64,000 nucleotides of DNA from Blastomonas natatoria (GTDB lineage: Bacteria > Pseudomonadota > Alphaproteobacteria > Sphingomonadales > Sphingomonadaceae), in NCBI RefSeq assembly GCF_003201955.1, contig NZ_QJJM01000008.1, forward strand, positions 124,001-188,000, in the 5' to 3' direction. A program made the translations under genes and the position numbers. Every line of letters begins with the position of its first letter. Position 1 is the stretch's first letter. The notes beneath the pieces were generated by a model, which saw only the letters and a list, made by a program, of their open reading frames with translations, was not told where the DNA came from and searched no databases. Positions 9,949-18,788 of the stretch are shown piece after piece.

Positions 9949-10355
9949 TGCAGGTGCTGGAACTGCCCGTGCGCTTTGCCCATGTCGATGCGGCCGGGAT
10001 CGTCTTCTATCCCCGCTATTTCGAGATGCTCAACGCGGCGGTAGAGCAATATTTTGCCGATATTGTCGGCGTCGATTTCAGGCAGATGCATCTCGATCGC
10101 CATATCGGTGTTCCGACGGTCCATCTCGAAGCGGACTTCGCTGTTCCCAGCCGATTGGGCGACAGGCTTTCGATCGACCTGATCGTCGACAAGGTCGGCC
10201 GATCGTCCTGCGCGATCCGCTATGTCATCCGCTGCGCAGACGAGGTCCGCATGCGGGCATCTGCCACCCTGGTCTGCATGGATCTGGTCAAGGCCAGCGC
10301 CGTGCCGTGGCCAGACGACATGAGGGCTCGCATGCTTGTCGAAGCATCCGGATGA
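9948..10355 (+). CDS. Hotdog-fold acyl-CoA thioesterase (4-hydroxybenzoyl-CoA thioesterase type; probable gentisyl-CoA thioesterase)
   Basis: A 135-residue single-hotdog protein with the YbgC/4HBT signature: RFAHVDAAGIVFYPRYFEMLNAAVEQYF, where the Asp of HVDAAG is the usual catalytic acid. The start is the ATG at 9948, preceded by GGAGG and overlapping the MarR stop (TGATG). In this context it should hydrolyse gentisyl-CoA, the expected product of the upstream hydroxylase, to free gentisate for the dioxygenase. It ends in an ATGA overlap with the next gene. The fold is secure; the substrate is inferred from operon order. Confidence 0.85.
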   Translation: MQVLELPVRFAHVDAAGIVFYPRYFEMLNAAVEQYFADIVGVDFRQMHLDRHIGVPTVHLEADFAVPSRLGDRLSIDLIVDKVGRSSCAIRYVIRCADEVRMRASATLVCMDLVKASAVPWPDDMRARMLVEASG

Positions 10356-10759
10356 GCGGCGTGGACCCGGCTGACGAGGGCAGGGTCGCAACAGGCGGCG
10401 GCTGCCATTGCGGCGCGGTACGTTTCGAGGCGGACGTACCGCGTCATGTCCGGCTGCTGTCGTGCAACTGCTCGATGTGCGCCAGGACCGGTTTCCTGCA
10501 CCTGATCGTGCCCCATGCCGATTTTCGCCTGCTGTCCGGCCGGGATCTTCTCACCAGTTATCGGTTCGGCACGGGCGTGGCAGAGCATCTGTTTTGCAAG
10601 ACATGCGGCATACGCAGTTTCTACCAGCCAAGGTCACATCCCGATTCCTGGTCGATAGACTTCAGGTGTCTCGATCAAGGCTATGAAATAGAAACAGAAA
10701 TTGTCGATTTCGATGGTCGCAACTGGGAGGCGGCCCGGGCAGCCTTGTCCGAAAGATAA
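10352..10759 (+). CDS. GFA (CENP-V/glutathione-dependent formaldehyde-activating) family protein
   Basis: The 135-residue product has the zinc ligand pattern of the GFA family: GGGCHCGAVRF (residues about 16-26), CNCSMCARTG and FCKTCGIRSFY. Members are small zinc proteins; a few bind glutathione adducts but most have no assigned reaction. Start ATG 10352 forms an ATGA overlap with the thioesterase stop, which places it in the aromatic operon as the last gene. One possibility is a link to thiol-dependent maleylpyruvate handling, but nothing in the sequence proves it. Confidence 0.82.
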   Translation: MSGVDPADEGRVATGGGCHCGAVRFEADVPRHVRLLSCNCSMCARTGFLHLIVPHADFRLLSGRDLLTSYRFGTGVAEHLFCKTCGIRSFYQPRSHPDSWSIDFRCLDQGYEIETEIVDFDGRNWEAARAALSER

Positions 10760-10771
10760 TTGCGTATTATG

Positions 10772-10798
10772 CAAGTGCATGCGAATCAATTGCACTTG
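10772..10798. repeat. Short perfect inverted repeat after the gentisate operon
   Basis: CAAGTGCA (10772-10779) and TGCACTTG (10791-10798) form an 8-base stem with an 11-base loop, 13 bases past the GFA stop. There is no T-run after it, so it could be a weak terminator or an operator for the small gene downstream. A possible promoter (TTGTAC at 10796, 16-base spacer, TATTTA at 10818) overlaps its right arm. Confidence 0.4.
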
Positions 10799-10883
10799 TA
10801 CGACAGTGTTTATGACCTATTTAGCCCTGCATAGAGAGCAGGATGTCTGCGCGGCAAATTCCATCGTTCGTCAGGAGTTCGTC

Positions 10884-10952
10884 ATGCGTATTGCATTCAA
10901 TCTGGCCGCCGCTTTCGTGAGCAGCGCGACCATCATTCTGGCCGTCATCTGA
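10884..10952 (+). CDS. Candidate 22-residue hydrophobic microprotein
   Basis: A short frame reads MRIAFNLAAAFVSSATIILA and two more residues: one positively charged N-terminus followed by a single potential membrane span. A good Shine-Dalgarno site (CAGGAG) lies 6-7 bases before the ATG, and a very stable GC hairpin follows 10 bases after the stop. The 367-base gap between the GFA gene and the GGDEF-EAL gene holds nothing else recognisable. I do not recognise a family. It may be a signal-like membrane peptide, a leader peptide or chance. Confidence 0.4.
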   Translation: MRIAFNLAAAFVSSATIILAVI

Positions 10953-10961
10953 TTGAAGATG

Positions 10962-10985
10962 CCGCCGCCCCCCAGGGGGCGGCGG
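10962..10985 (+). terminator. GC-rich hairpin, possible terminator
   Basis: CCGCCGCCCCC (10962-10972) pairs with GGGGGCGGCGG (10975-10985), an 11-base perfect stem. It directly follows the 22-residue frame. No U-run follows, so intrinsic termination would be weak; a transcript-stabilising 3' hairpin is the alternative. Confidence 0.4.
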
Positions 10986-11127
10986 GCCAGTCCGCCATCG
11001 CCTGCAAGCTGGCCACAAGCGCCAGTTGCAGGCAAGGTGCCACAAACCACCGGATATCCACAGCAAGTGCAGTGAAAGCTTTGCGACCGGTTACGCTTCG
11101 CTAACTTTGTTTCGCTATGTCGCGCTG

Positions 11128-13479
11128 GTGAGCAAGACCCGAAGCAAACCTTCTTCCGTGCGTGATCTGCCGGTCATGGCCATTCTTGGCCTGCGCGACC
11201 CTGCCGAGGGGGACTGGGACCATTTGCGTGCGATTCAGTATGCCGGTCTTGCCCGCTACGCGATCCTGCGGGTCGTGACCAACCTCGTTCTCGGTCTTCT
11301 GGTCTGCCAGCTCTTCATCGGTTTTGTCCCTGCCTGGCAGCTCGCCGGCTGGATGGCGCTGCTGGGCGCATCGCTCTATTTTCCCTCGATTCTGTATAGG
11401 CGTAGCGGCATGGTCAATCACGACCATGTTGCGCGGCGCTTCGTGCTCCAGCTGGTTGCGGCGACGGGCGCCATCGCCCTGGTCTGGTGTGTTCCGATCG
11501 TCGCCTTTGCTCCCCAAGCCGGCGAAATAGAGCAGACCACGGTCTGGACCATCCTCGCTGCCCTGGTGGTGGGCGGAACCCTGTTGCTCAATGCACTGCC
11601 GCTGGGCGCGTTCGTGCTCAATCTCGTGCTGATGGGAGCGTCGATCTTTGCCTATTGGCAAAGCGATAACCTCGTGACTGTCGGCGCGATCGTCTGTTTC
11701 TCGATTCTGCTGGCGCTGTCCGGCTTTGAAAACGCCCGGGCCTATCTGATGTTCAAGATGTCCGAGCACGGACTGGCCGAGAAGGACGAGGTCGTCAGCC
11801 TCTTGCTGCGCGAGTTCGAGGAAGGGGATGCCGACTGGCTCTGGCAGATAGATGCCAGCCGCCGCATCACTGCGGTCAGCCCACGCTTTGCCTTTGCCGC
11901 CGGACGCGAGGCCAGCGAGATCGAAGGCATGCCGTTCACCCAGCTGATTGCCGGAAAGCATTGGGAAAGCGGCAACCTGCCTCCCAGCCTGCATATCCTT
12001 TCGGACAAGCTGACCAAGCGTGAAAGCTTTTCCAATCTGGTGGTCAAGGTGCAGGGCGACGAGCGGACATGCTGGTGGCAGCTCTCTGCCTCGCCGCGCT
12101 TTGACGATAGCGGGGCATTCATCGGTTTTCGCGGGGTCGGCTCCGATGTGACCGAAAGCCGCGAGAATGCCGAAAAGATCGCACGCCTCGCACGGTTCGA
12201 TACGCTTACCGGCCTTCCCAACCGCCTGCAGCTCACCGAGGCGCTCGACCGCGCGCTCAAGGAATGCGAGCAATGGCATTGCCGTTGCGGTTTCCTGATG
12301 ATCGATCTCGACCGGTTCAAGTCGGTCAATGATACGCTGGGGCACCTGGTCGGCGACCGGTTGCTCGCCCAGGTTTCGCTGCGGTTGCGTTCGCTGATGG
12401 GCAAGGACGAGTTGTGCGGAAGGCTCGGCGGCGACGAGTTCGCGGTCGTCATGCGCGATACCGGTGACGGTCAGCGTATCTCTGATCTTGCAAACAGGAT
12501 CATCGACGTGCTCTCGCGGCCTTATGAGGTCGATCAGCACACCCTGTTCATCGGCGCTAGCGTCGGATCGGCCTGTGGCACCCGTGATGGCCGCACCGTT
12601 GAAACGCTGATGCGCAGCGCCGACCTGGCGCTGTATCGATCGAAGGACGAGGGCGGCGGTCGCCACAATGTCTACGAGCCCCAGCTGCACAGCCATGCCG
12701 AAGAGCGCCGGGTCATGGAGATCGCCCTGCGCAAGGCGTTGGAGAAGGACGAATTCTCGCTCGCCTTCCAGCCGGTGGTGGATGCCGCCAGCGAATCCCT
12801 GATCGCGTTCGAAGCCCTGATCCGCTGGTCTAACCCGGAATTCGGCCAGGTTTCCCCGTCCCGGTTCATTCCTCTGGCCGAGGACGCGCGTCTTGTCGTG
12901 CCCATCGGCAACTGGGTGCTGCACCGTGCGTGCCGTGAGGCAGTCACCTGGCCCGCTGACGTCCGCGTGGCCGTCAACGTATCGGCAGAACAGCTTTACG
13001 AACCGGATTTTGTCGAAACCGTGGTCGAGGCTCTGTCCGAAACCGGCCTTGCGCCGCAGCGGCTGGAGCTTGAGGTGACCGAAAGCGTGTTCCTGCGCGA
13101 AGGCTCGCGCGCCGGTGAGACGCTCGACCAGATTCTGGCGCTGGGCGTCGGCCTGTCACTCGATGATTTCGGAACGGGCTATTCGGCGCTCGGCTATCTC
13201 AGCAAGACCCGCTTCACCACGATCAAGGTCGACCGCAGCTTCGTGCAGGGTGCGGCCAACGGGATGCAGGAAAGCATCGCGATCATCCGTGCGGTGGTGG
13301 CCATGGCGGAAAGCCTCGGCATGTCGACGACGGCGGAAGGCGCGGAGACCGAGCACGAGGTGCGGGTCATTCGCGACCTCGGATGCAAGAAGATCCAGGG
13401 CTATTATTACGGACGCCCGATGACCGCCGACGATGTTGCCAGCCTTTTCGGCGGCCAGCAGACCACGCTATACGGATAG
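11128..13479 (+). CDS. Membrane-anchored PAS-GGDEF-EAL protein (c-di-GMP turnover)
   Basis: About 783 residues. Five to six hydrophobic segments occupy roughly residues 25-215, followed by a PAS-like domain (about 235-350; WLWQIDASRRITAVSP). The GGDEF domain follows (GRLGGDEFAVV, near 432-436, intact catalytic motif) and then EAL (FEALIRW near 560, with DDFGTGYSALGYLS and TIKVDRSFV). Both cyclase and phosphodiesterase motifs are complete, so it could make and degrade c-di-GMP, with PAS deciding which. The start is uncertain: the frame is open to 11026; GTG 11128 and ATG 11176 are the candidates and none has a strong ribosome site. It is convergent with purQ, one base apart. Confidence 0.88.
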   Translation: MSKTRSKPSSVRDLPVMAILGLRDPAEGDWDHLRAIQYAGLARYAILRVVTNLVLGLLVCQLFIGFVPAWQLAGWMALLGASLYFPSILYRRSGMVNHDHVARRFVLQLVAATGAIALVWCVPIVAFAPQAGEIEQTTVWTILAALVVGGTLLLNALPLGAFVLNLVLMGASIFAYWQSDNLVTVGAIVCFSILLALSGFENARAYLMFKMSEHGLAEKDEVVSLLLREFEEGDADWLWQIDASRRITAVSPRFAFAAGREASEIEGMPFTQLIAGKHWESGNLPPSLHILSDKLTKRESFSNLVVKVQGDERTCWWQLSASPRFDDSGAFIGFRGVGSDVTESRENAEKIARLARFDTLTGLPNRLQLTEALDRALKECEQWHCRCGFLMIDLDRFKSVNDTLGHLVGDRLLAQVSLRLRSLMGKDELCGRLGGDEFAVVMRDTGDGQRISDLANRIIDVLSRPYEVDQHTLFIGASVGSACGTRDGRTVETLMRSADLALYRSKDEGGGRHNVYEPQLHSHAEERRVMEIALRKALEKDEFSLAFQPVVDAASESLIAFEALIRWSNPEFGQVSPSRFIPLAEDARLVVPIGNWVLHRACREAVTWPADVRVAVNVSAEQLYEPDFVETVVEALSETGLAPQRLELEVTESVFLREGSRAGETLDQILALGVGLSLDDFGTGYSALGYLSKTRFTTIKVDRSFVQGAANGMQESIAIIRAVVAMAESLGMSTTAEGAETEHEVRVIRDLGCKKIQGYYYGRPMTADDVASLFGGQQTTLYG

Positions 13480-13480
13480 A

Positions 13481-14155
13481 TCAGGTGCGTTCGAGCACCG
13501 ACCGGGCCAGTCCTTCGAACAGGCGCGCGCCATCGGTGTTGCCATGCTGCGGTTCCACCACGCGCTCGGGGTGCGGCATCATGCCCAGCACATTGCCCTT
13601 GGCGTTGAGAACGCCGGCGATGTTGCGCGCCGATCCGTTGACCGGCTCGGCATAACGGAAGGCGACCTGGCCTTCGCCCTCGATCCGGTCGAGCGTGGCA
13701 TCGTCAGCGAAATAATTGCCGTCATGATGCGCGACCGGAATGCGGATCGCCTCGCCCTGAGTATAGAGACTGGTGAACCGGCTCTCGCTGTTTTCGACGG
13801 TCAACTCGACCGTGCGGCAGACGAAGCGAATACCGGCATTGCGCATCAGCGCGCCGGGCAGCAGGCCGGATTCGGTAAGGATCTGGAACCCGTTGCAGAT
13901 GCCGAGAACCGCGACGCCGCGCTCGGCTGCCTCGACCACGGCCCCGATGACCGGAGAGCGTGCAGCCATCGCGCCGGAACGCAGATAATCGCCATAGGAA
14001 AAGCCGCCCGGAACGCCGATCAGATCGAGACCTTGCGGAAGCGTCTGTTCGCCATGCCACAGCCGGATCGGCGCATGACCGGTAACCCGCTCGATCGCCA
14101 CCGCCAGATCGCGGTCGCAGTTCGATCCGGGAAAGGTGATGACCGCCGACTTCAT
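13481..14155 (-). CDS. purQ: Phosphoribosylformylglycinamidine synthase, glutaminase subunit PurQ
   Basis: This 224-residue class I glutamine amidotransferase supplies ammonia to PurL in step four of purine synthesis (FGAR to FGAM). The start [16 protein letters not shown] is the family N-terminus. The nucleophile elbow [19 protein letters not shown] holds the catalytic Cys, and GMMPHPERV near the C-terminus holds the His. It overlaps the purS stop by an ATGA junction. The large subunit PurL is not in the window, so the FGAM synthase operon continues elsewhere. Confidence 0.95.
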   Translation of the reverse strand: MKSAVITFPGSNCDRDLAVAIERVTGHAPIRLWHGEQTLPQGLDLIGVPGGFSYGDYLRSGAMAARSPVIGAVVEAAERGVAVLGICNGFQILTESGLLPGALMRNAGIRFVCRTVELTVENSESRFTSLYTQGEAIRIPVAHHDGNYFADDATLDRIEGEGQVAFRYAEPVNGSARNIAGVLNAKGNVLGMMPHPERVVEPQHGNTDGARLFEGLARSVLERT

Positions 14156-14385
14156 GCGACCTTCTCGACCCGATAGTTTTCGATCACCATGTTCGCCAGC
14201 AGCTTGCGGCACATCGCGTCGATGTCCTCGTCGCTGGTGCCATCGGCCAGAGTCAGTTCGATCAGGCGGCCTGCGCGGACATCTTCCACTCCGCCAAAGC
14301 CCAGCCCTTCCAGGGCATGGTGGATCGCACGGCCCTGCGGATCGAGCACGCCGTCTTTCAGGGTCACATGGATGCGGGCCTTCAT
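14152..14385 (-). CDS. purS: Phosphoribosylformylglycinamidine synthase subunit PurS
   Basis: A 77-residue PurS, which bridges PurQ and the small-type PurL in the FGAM synthase complex. It begins [18 protein letters not shown], the typical N-terminus, and continues with [17 protein letters not shown] and the C-terminal [14 protein letters not shown] helix. The frame extends upstream, but ATG 14385 has GGAGG 6 bases ahead. It is coupled to purQ by a 4-base overlap. Confidence 0.95.
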   Translation of the reverse strand: MKARIHVTLKDGVLDPQGRAIHHALEGLGFGGVEDVRAGRLIELTLADGTSDEDIDAMCRKLLANMVIENYRVEKVA

Positions 14386-14559
14386 CGGCGTCCTCCTGGC
14401 AAAATCTATGGCCTGCCCTATAGCGCCCGGCCACGCCGGGGCAAGGGGGGACGAAAGCTCGAGGGCGCGTCCGGACGATGCACGCGCGTTAACCGTCCTC
14501 GACAAAACGCTGTCAACGCATTGCGCATAGCGTTTGTTCAGCACGGCAAAGGGGGAAAC

Positions 14560-14700
14560 ATGGCAGGTCTGGCGATTGCGATGTTGTTCGGCTTCGGCCA
14601 CACCTTGCTGGGCTGGAGCGATCCGCAGGGCCATGTCCAGCTGGCGCTGTTCATGGCGTTTATCTTCGGCATCATCGGCGGCTATCGCGCCCGGGGCTGA
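14560..14700 (+). CDS. Small two-helix membrane protein (46 residues)
   Basis: A short gene on the plus strand between purS and the M16 peptidase, both on the minus strand. It starts with MAGLAIAMLFGFGHTLLGWS and ends with a second hydrophobic helix around LALFMAFIFGIIGGY and a basic tail. AAAGGGGG lies 4-5 bases before the ATG, a strong ribosome site, which argues for real translation despite the size. I recognise no named family. It ends 8 bases before the convergent M16 gene ends. Confidence 0.55.
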   Translation: MAGLAIAMLFGFGHTLLGWSDPQGHVQLALFMAFIFGIIGGYRARG

Positions 14701-14708
14701 GCGCCTCG

Positions 14709-17700
14709 TCAGTTCGGCGTGGCGTTGGCTGCCACCGGAGCCGCACGAGCGGCCAGCTCGGTCGGGCTGGGGCCATCCTCGTAAAGCGCCTGGACCTGCA
14801 GCGCCCGGTCAGGTGCCAGATAGGTGCGGGCCATGGCGAGCAGCTCTTCCGCGCTGACCTTGCCGAAGGCAGTGCCGCCGCTGCGGAAGCGATCAAGGCG
14901 CGCAGGCTTGCTCTGCGCCGAATCGACGATACCGAGCCAGGCGCTGTTGCTTTTGACGCTGTTCGCGATGTTTTCCAGGATCGGGGTCCGCGCCCTGGCC
15001 AGCTCGTCATCGGCTATGGGGGAGGGGATGGATGGCGATCCTGCCAGCGGCGCTGCGGCGGAAAGCTCTGCGGCAATATGGCGCACCGCATCGGATACCT
15101 TGTGGACATCGCTGCTCGCGACATTGGTGGTGATCTGGATATAGCCATAGCCGGGATAGATGGAGGAGGTGAACGAGCGCGCCACCGGAGAATAGGCTGC
15201 GCCCAGCTCTTCGCGGATCTGGTCGGTCACCTTGATCTGCAGCAGCTCGGCCAGCAGGCGCAAGCGCACGTCCTCGCGATAATCGCGATCATCGGTTGTC
15301 GGCCAGTAGAATTCCACGATCGCCTGGTCGGCCTCGCCCTTGTGATGCAGTACGCGGGGGGCACGGTTCTGGGTAAACTGCCGGGTGCGTGCCTCGTCAT
15401 AGTCGCGAAACTCCGCTTCGCGCTCGGGCAATGCGCCGAAGGTCGCGGCGACGGCAGCGATCGCCTGTTCCTCGTCGAAATCGCCGACCAGCCCGATTTC
15501 GATCGCGCCCTTTTCCAGCCGATCGCCGATCGCGGCCTTGAGATCGTCAAAGGTCAGCTTCTCGAACACTTCCTTTTGCGCAAGCGAGAAGCGCGGATCG
15601 TTGTCCGACAGGATGGCACCGATCTGGCTGCCGATCGCGCCTTCGGGTGTCGCATTCAGCCGGGCATAGAAATTGGGCAGATAGCTGCGATACTGGTTGA
15701 TCGCCTCGCTGCGATAGCCGGGATGCGTGGTGAAGGCGGTCAGCACCTGCATCTGCAGCTTCAGATCCTCGGGCGTAGTCGCGAGATAGCCGCCGAGATA
15801 ATCCTCGCCCGAGCCGAAATTGAGCGACACCGCGCGGCCCGCGAAGATCGAATAGAGGTCGTCGAGGCTGTGCGCCTCCAGCCCGCCGCGCACGAAGATG
15901 TTCATCAGGCTGGTCGCTTCGGGATTGTCGCGCGAGGCGAGCAGATCGCCGCCATCGATGCGCAGCGAGACGAGCACCCGGTTCCTGTCGAAATCGGTCT
16001 TCTTGAGGTTCAGCCGCACGTTGTTGGCAAAGCGGATGGTGCGGATGCCCAGATCCTCGATTCGACTGTCGGCCACCACTTCGCCCGGCGAGCCGAAATC
16101 CTGATAGGCAAAGGCCTGCGCATCGCGCGCCTTCGGCTTGGCGACCTTGACCTTCTGCGCCTCGGCAAACGCCGTCCGCACCGCGTCGCCACCGCCCGCC
16201 GGATCGACCTTGGTGGCGAGATGGATCAGCGGCTTGTCGAGCGTGCCGAAATCCTCGCGCAGCGCCTTGAGCAGCATCTTGGGCGTCAGCGCGTCACGCA
16301 GCGCGGTGAAGCGATCGAGCTGGCTTTCGGGCGTGGTGACGATCATCCCGTCCTTGGCCATGCCCATGATCTGGTCGGCGAGCTGGTCGTTGCTCCGCGT
16401 TTCCTGGCCGCGCACCGCATTTTCGTAACCGGTGGTGAAATTGGCCAGCTGCTCTGCCAGTTCCTCCCTGGTAAAGCCATAGCGCAGCGCCGCGCGCAGC
16501 TCGCGCTCGGCCGCTTCCAGCCCGCGCTGCCACTCGCCATCGCGGGTCGCGACGTTCAGCACCGACTGGTTGGCGATCCTGTAAACATCCGATCGTCCGA
16601 CCGACGCGCCGACAAATGGTGCGTTCTCCTGCCGCGCGATCCGGCCCAGCCGTCGGCCGACGATGTTATAGGCCAGCGCGCGGGTCAGCTTCGCGCGCCG
16701 CGTCGCCTTGCTGTCGGGCTCTTCGACATAGGGGGAGAAGCGGATGACGGTGGTCACCTCGTCGATCGCGGGGTGGGTGAAGATGTTCGCCTTGTCGGTG
16801 CGCGTAACGTCGATCCGGCCAAGCGGCACGTCGGGCGCTTCGCCATGCTTCGCCTCCCAGTTGCCGAAGCTCGCCTGGATCTTGGCTTCCATCTCGGCGA
16901 CGTCGACATCGCCGACCACGACCAGAGTGCTGCGGCCCGGCGTGTAATAGCGCTCGTAGAAATTGCGGAAGCGTTCCGCCGGTGCAGTCTCGATGACGGA
17001 TCGGTCGCCGATCGGTGAGCGCGTGGCGATGCGCGTTTCGGGCACGGTGAATTCGAACAGCGATTCGCGGTTGCGCTGCGCGTAATTGGCGCGGGTGCGC
17101 AGTTCCGACAGGATCACCCCGCGCTCGCGGTCGATCGAGGCAGGATCGAAGCGGATCTCACTCGCGGTCTCGCGCAGCAGATAGAGCGCGGTATCGACCG
17201 TCTCGGCCTTGACATTGGGCAGGTCGAGCAGATAGCCGGTCTGGTCATAGCTGGTGAACGCATTGGTATCCGCGCCGAATTCGAGCCCCAGCCGTTCGAG
17301 AATCTTGATCATCTCGCCCTCGGGCACATTGGTGGTGCCGTTGAACGCCATATGCTCGATGAAATGCGCAAGGCCGCGTTCGTCCTCGCTCTCCGCCGTC
17401 GATCCGACATCGATCAGCAGCCGCATCACGGCGGTGCCCGGCGGGGTCGCGTTCTTGCGGATGGCATAGCGCATGCCATTGGGCAGCACGCCCAGCCGTA
17501 CGGCAGGATCGGGCGTCAGGTCGCTCGCGGCATAGCCCCAGGCGGCGGCGATCGCGGCTTCGTCGCGAACGGGCGCGGGGGTGGTGATTTCAGGTGATGG
17601 TGGCGCGGTGCTCTGCGCGAGAAGCGGGGCCGGTAGCAGCGCAAGCGCGGCAGCGGCCATGCCGACCAGCGCCGATTTCGCCACGGTTATGGAAAGCCTT

Positions 17701-17714
17701 CCGCCTCGATCCAT
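14709..17714 (-). CDS. M16 family zinc metallopeptidase (pitrilysin type), exported
   Basis: About 1001 residues with a signal peptide (VAKSALVGMAAAALALLPAP, cleavage near LLAQ). The inverted zinc motif HxxEH is HFIEH at about 117-121 (GLAHFIEHMAFNGT), with the downstream ERGVILSEL region providing the third ligand. Two tandem M16 halves are present: the catalytic one first, then an inactive half around residues 520-1000, as in single-chain M16 peptidases. They degrade peptides in the periplasm; some process peptide signals. ATG 17714 was preferred over an upstream start because it directly precedes the signal peptide. It sits between purC and purS in the same direction, an unusual insertion. 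Confidence 0.9.
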   Translation of the reverse strand: MDRGGRLSITVAKSALVGMAAAALALLPAPLLAQSTAPPSPEITTPAPVRDEAAIAAAWGYAASDLTPDPAVRLGVLPNGMRYAIRKNATPPGTAVMRLLIDVGSTAESEDERGLAHFIEHMAFNGTTNVPEGEMIKILERLGLEFGADTNAFTSYDQTGYLLDLPNVKAETVDTALYLLRETASEIRFDPASIDRERGVILSELRTRANYAQRNRESLFEFTVPETRIATRSPIGDRSVIETAPAERFRNFYERYYTPGRSTLVVVGDVDVAEMEAKIQASFGNWEAKHGEAPDVPLGRIDVTRTDKANIFTHPAIDEVTTVIRFSPYVEEPDSKATRRAKLTRALAYNIVGRRLGRIARQENAPFVGASVGRSDVYRIANQSVLNVATRDGEWQRGLEAAERELRAALRYGFTREELAEQLANFTTGYENAVRGQETRSNDQLADQIMGMAKDGMIVTTPESQLDRFTALRDALTPKMLLKALREDFGTLDKPLIHLATKVDPAGGGDAVRTAFAEAQKVKVAKPKARDAQAFAYQDFGSPGEVVADSRIEDLGIRTIRFANNVRLNLKKTDFDRNRVLVSLRIDGGDLLASRDNPEATSLMNIFVRGGLEAHSLDDLYSIFAGRAVSLNFGSGEDYLGGYLATTPEDLKLQMQVLTAFTTHPGYRSEAINQYRSYLPNFYARLNATPEGAIGSQIGAILSDNDPRFSLAQKEVFEKLTFDDLKAAIGDRLEKGAIEIGLVGDFDEEQAIAAVAATFGALPEREAEFRDYDEARTRQFTQNRAPRVLHHKGEADQAIVEFYWPTTDDRDYREDVRLRLLAELLQIKVTDQIREELGAAYSPVARSFTSSIYPGYGYIQITTNVASSDVHKVSDAVRHIAAELSAAAPLAGSPSIPSPIADDELARARTPILENIANSVKSNSAWLGIVDSAQSKPARLDRFRSGGTAFGKVSAEELLAMARTYLAPDRALQVQALYEDGPSPTELAARAAPVAANATPN

Positions 17715-17814
17715 CTCCACCCACTTTTGCTGTTGTGTGGCGGAAATGTTGCACGGGCTTTTCACCCGCGCAAGATGACGGACGCGTCAAGCTTTCGAGG
17801 GCAAAACCGGCGGG

Positions 17815-18594
17815 TTACTTGCCCTTGCGGCGGCGGTGGCTGTCGAGGTCGAGCACCTCGTTGTCGCCGCCTTCGTTGAGCAGGCCCAGACGGCGCGCGA
17901 CCTCCTGATAGGCCTCGACCTCGCCGCCCAGATCGCGGCGGAACCGGTCCTTGTCGAGCTTCTCGCCGGTCTCAATATCCCACAGGCGGCAGCCATCGGG
18001 GCTGATCTCGTCGGCCAGGATGATGCGCGAGAAATCGCCGTCGAACTGGCGGCCGAATTCGAGCTTGAAGTCGATCAGGCGGATGCCGATCGCCGCGAAC
18101 ATGCCGCACATGAAATCGTTGATGCGGATCGCCATGGACGAGATGTCCTGCATCTCTTCCTGGCTGGCCCAGCCGAAGCATGCGATATGCTCTTCGGCGA
18201 CCAGCGGATCGCCCAAGCTGTCGTCCTTGTAGCAATATTCAATGAGGGTATGCGGCAGCGGCTGGCCTTCTTCCAACCCCAGGCGCTTGCAGATCGATCC
18301 GGCAGCGACATTGCGCACCACGACCTCGATCGGCACGATCTCCACCTGGCGCACCAGCTGCTCGCGCATGTTCAGGCGGCGGATGAAGTGCGTCGGGATG
18401 CCAATATGCGCCAGCCGCGTGAACACATATTCGCTGATGCGGTTGTTGATGACGCCCTTGCCGTTGATCGTGCCCTTTTTCTGGGCGTTGAAGGCGGTGG
18501 CATCGTCCTTGAAATACTGGATCAGCGTGCCCGGCTCGGGGCCCTCATAGAGGATCTTGGCCTTGCCTTCGTAAATCTGGCGGCGGCGGGTCAT
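17815..18594 (-). CDS. purC: Phosphoribosylaminoimidazole-succinocarboxamide synthase PurC
   Basis: SAICAR synthase (259 residues) condenses CAIR with aspartate using ATP in purine synthesis. It opens with the ATP-binding segment [16 protein letters not shown]; the SAICAR synthetase signature appears as [17 protein letters not shown] and [10 protein letters not shown], followed by [14 protein letters not shown]. The start at 18594 has a GGAG ribosome site; an upstream in-frame extension lacks conservation. In many alphaproteobacteria purC is followed directly by purS-purQ-purL; here the M16 peptidase gene intervenes. Confidence 0.95.
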   Translation of the reverse strand: MTRRRQIYEGKAKILYEGPEPGTLIQYFKDDATAFNAQKKGTINGKGVINNRISEYVFTRLAHIGIPTHFIRRLNMREQLVRQVEIVPIEVVVRNVAAGSICKRLGLEEGQPLPHTLIEYCYKDDSLGDPLVAEEHIACFGWASQEEMQDISSMAIRINDFMCGMFAAIGIRLIDFKLEFGRQFDGDFSRIILADEISPDGCRLWDIETGEKLDKDRFRRDLGGEVEAYQEVARRLGLLNEGGDNEVLDLDSHRRRKGK

Positions 18595-18788
18595 GGCACG
18601 TATCTCCGATAGAAAGCAGGACGCCCCGGTGCGGCAACCGATTGCGCGCAGGGCCGGGGCGTCTCTCAGCGCCCCTATAGCGACTTGGGGGGGCTGGCGC
18701 AATTGTGCTGTCCTGAGCATCCTGTTTACTGTCAGGAAACCGGACAGATGCAGTGTTTATGTCTGACGAGGAGCCGGAGGCGCAGCCC

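Noticed and set aside
15078-17018. 646-codon open frame antisense to the M16 peptidase
   Set aside because: Shadow of a real gene in GC-rich DNA; composition (Arg, His and Asp-rich) is typical of antisense translations.
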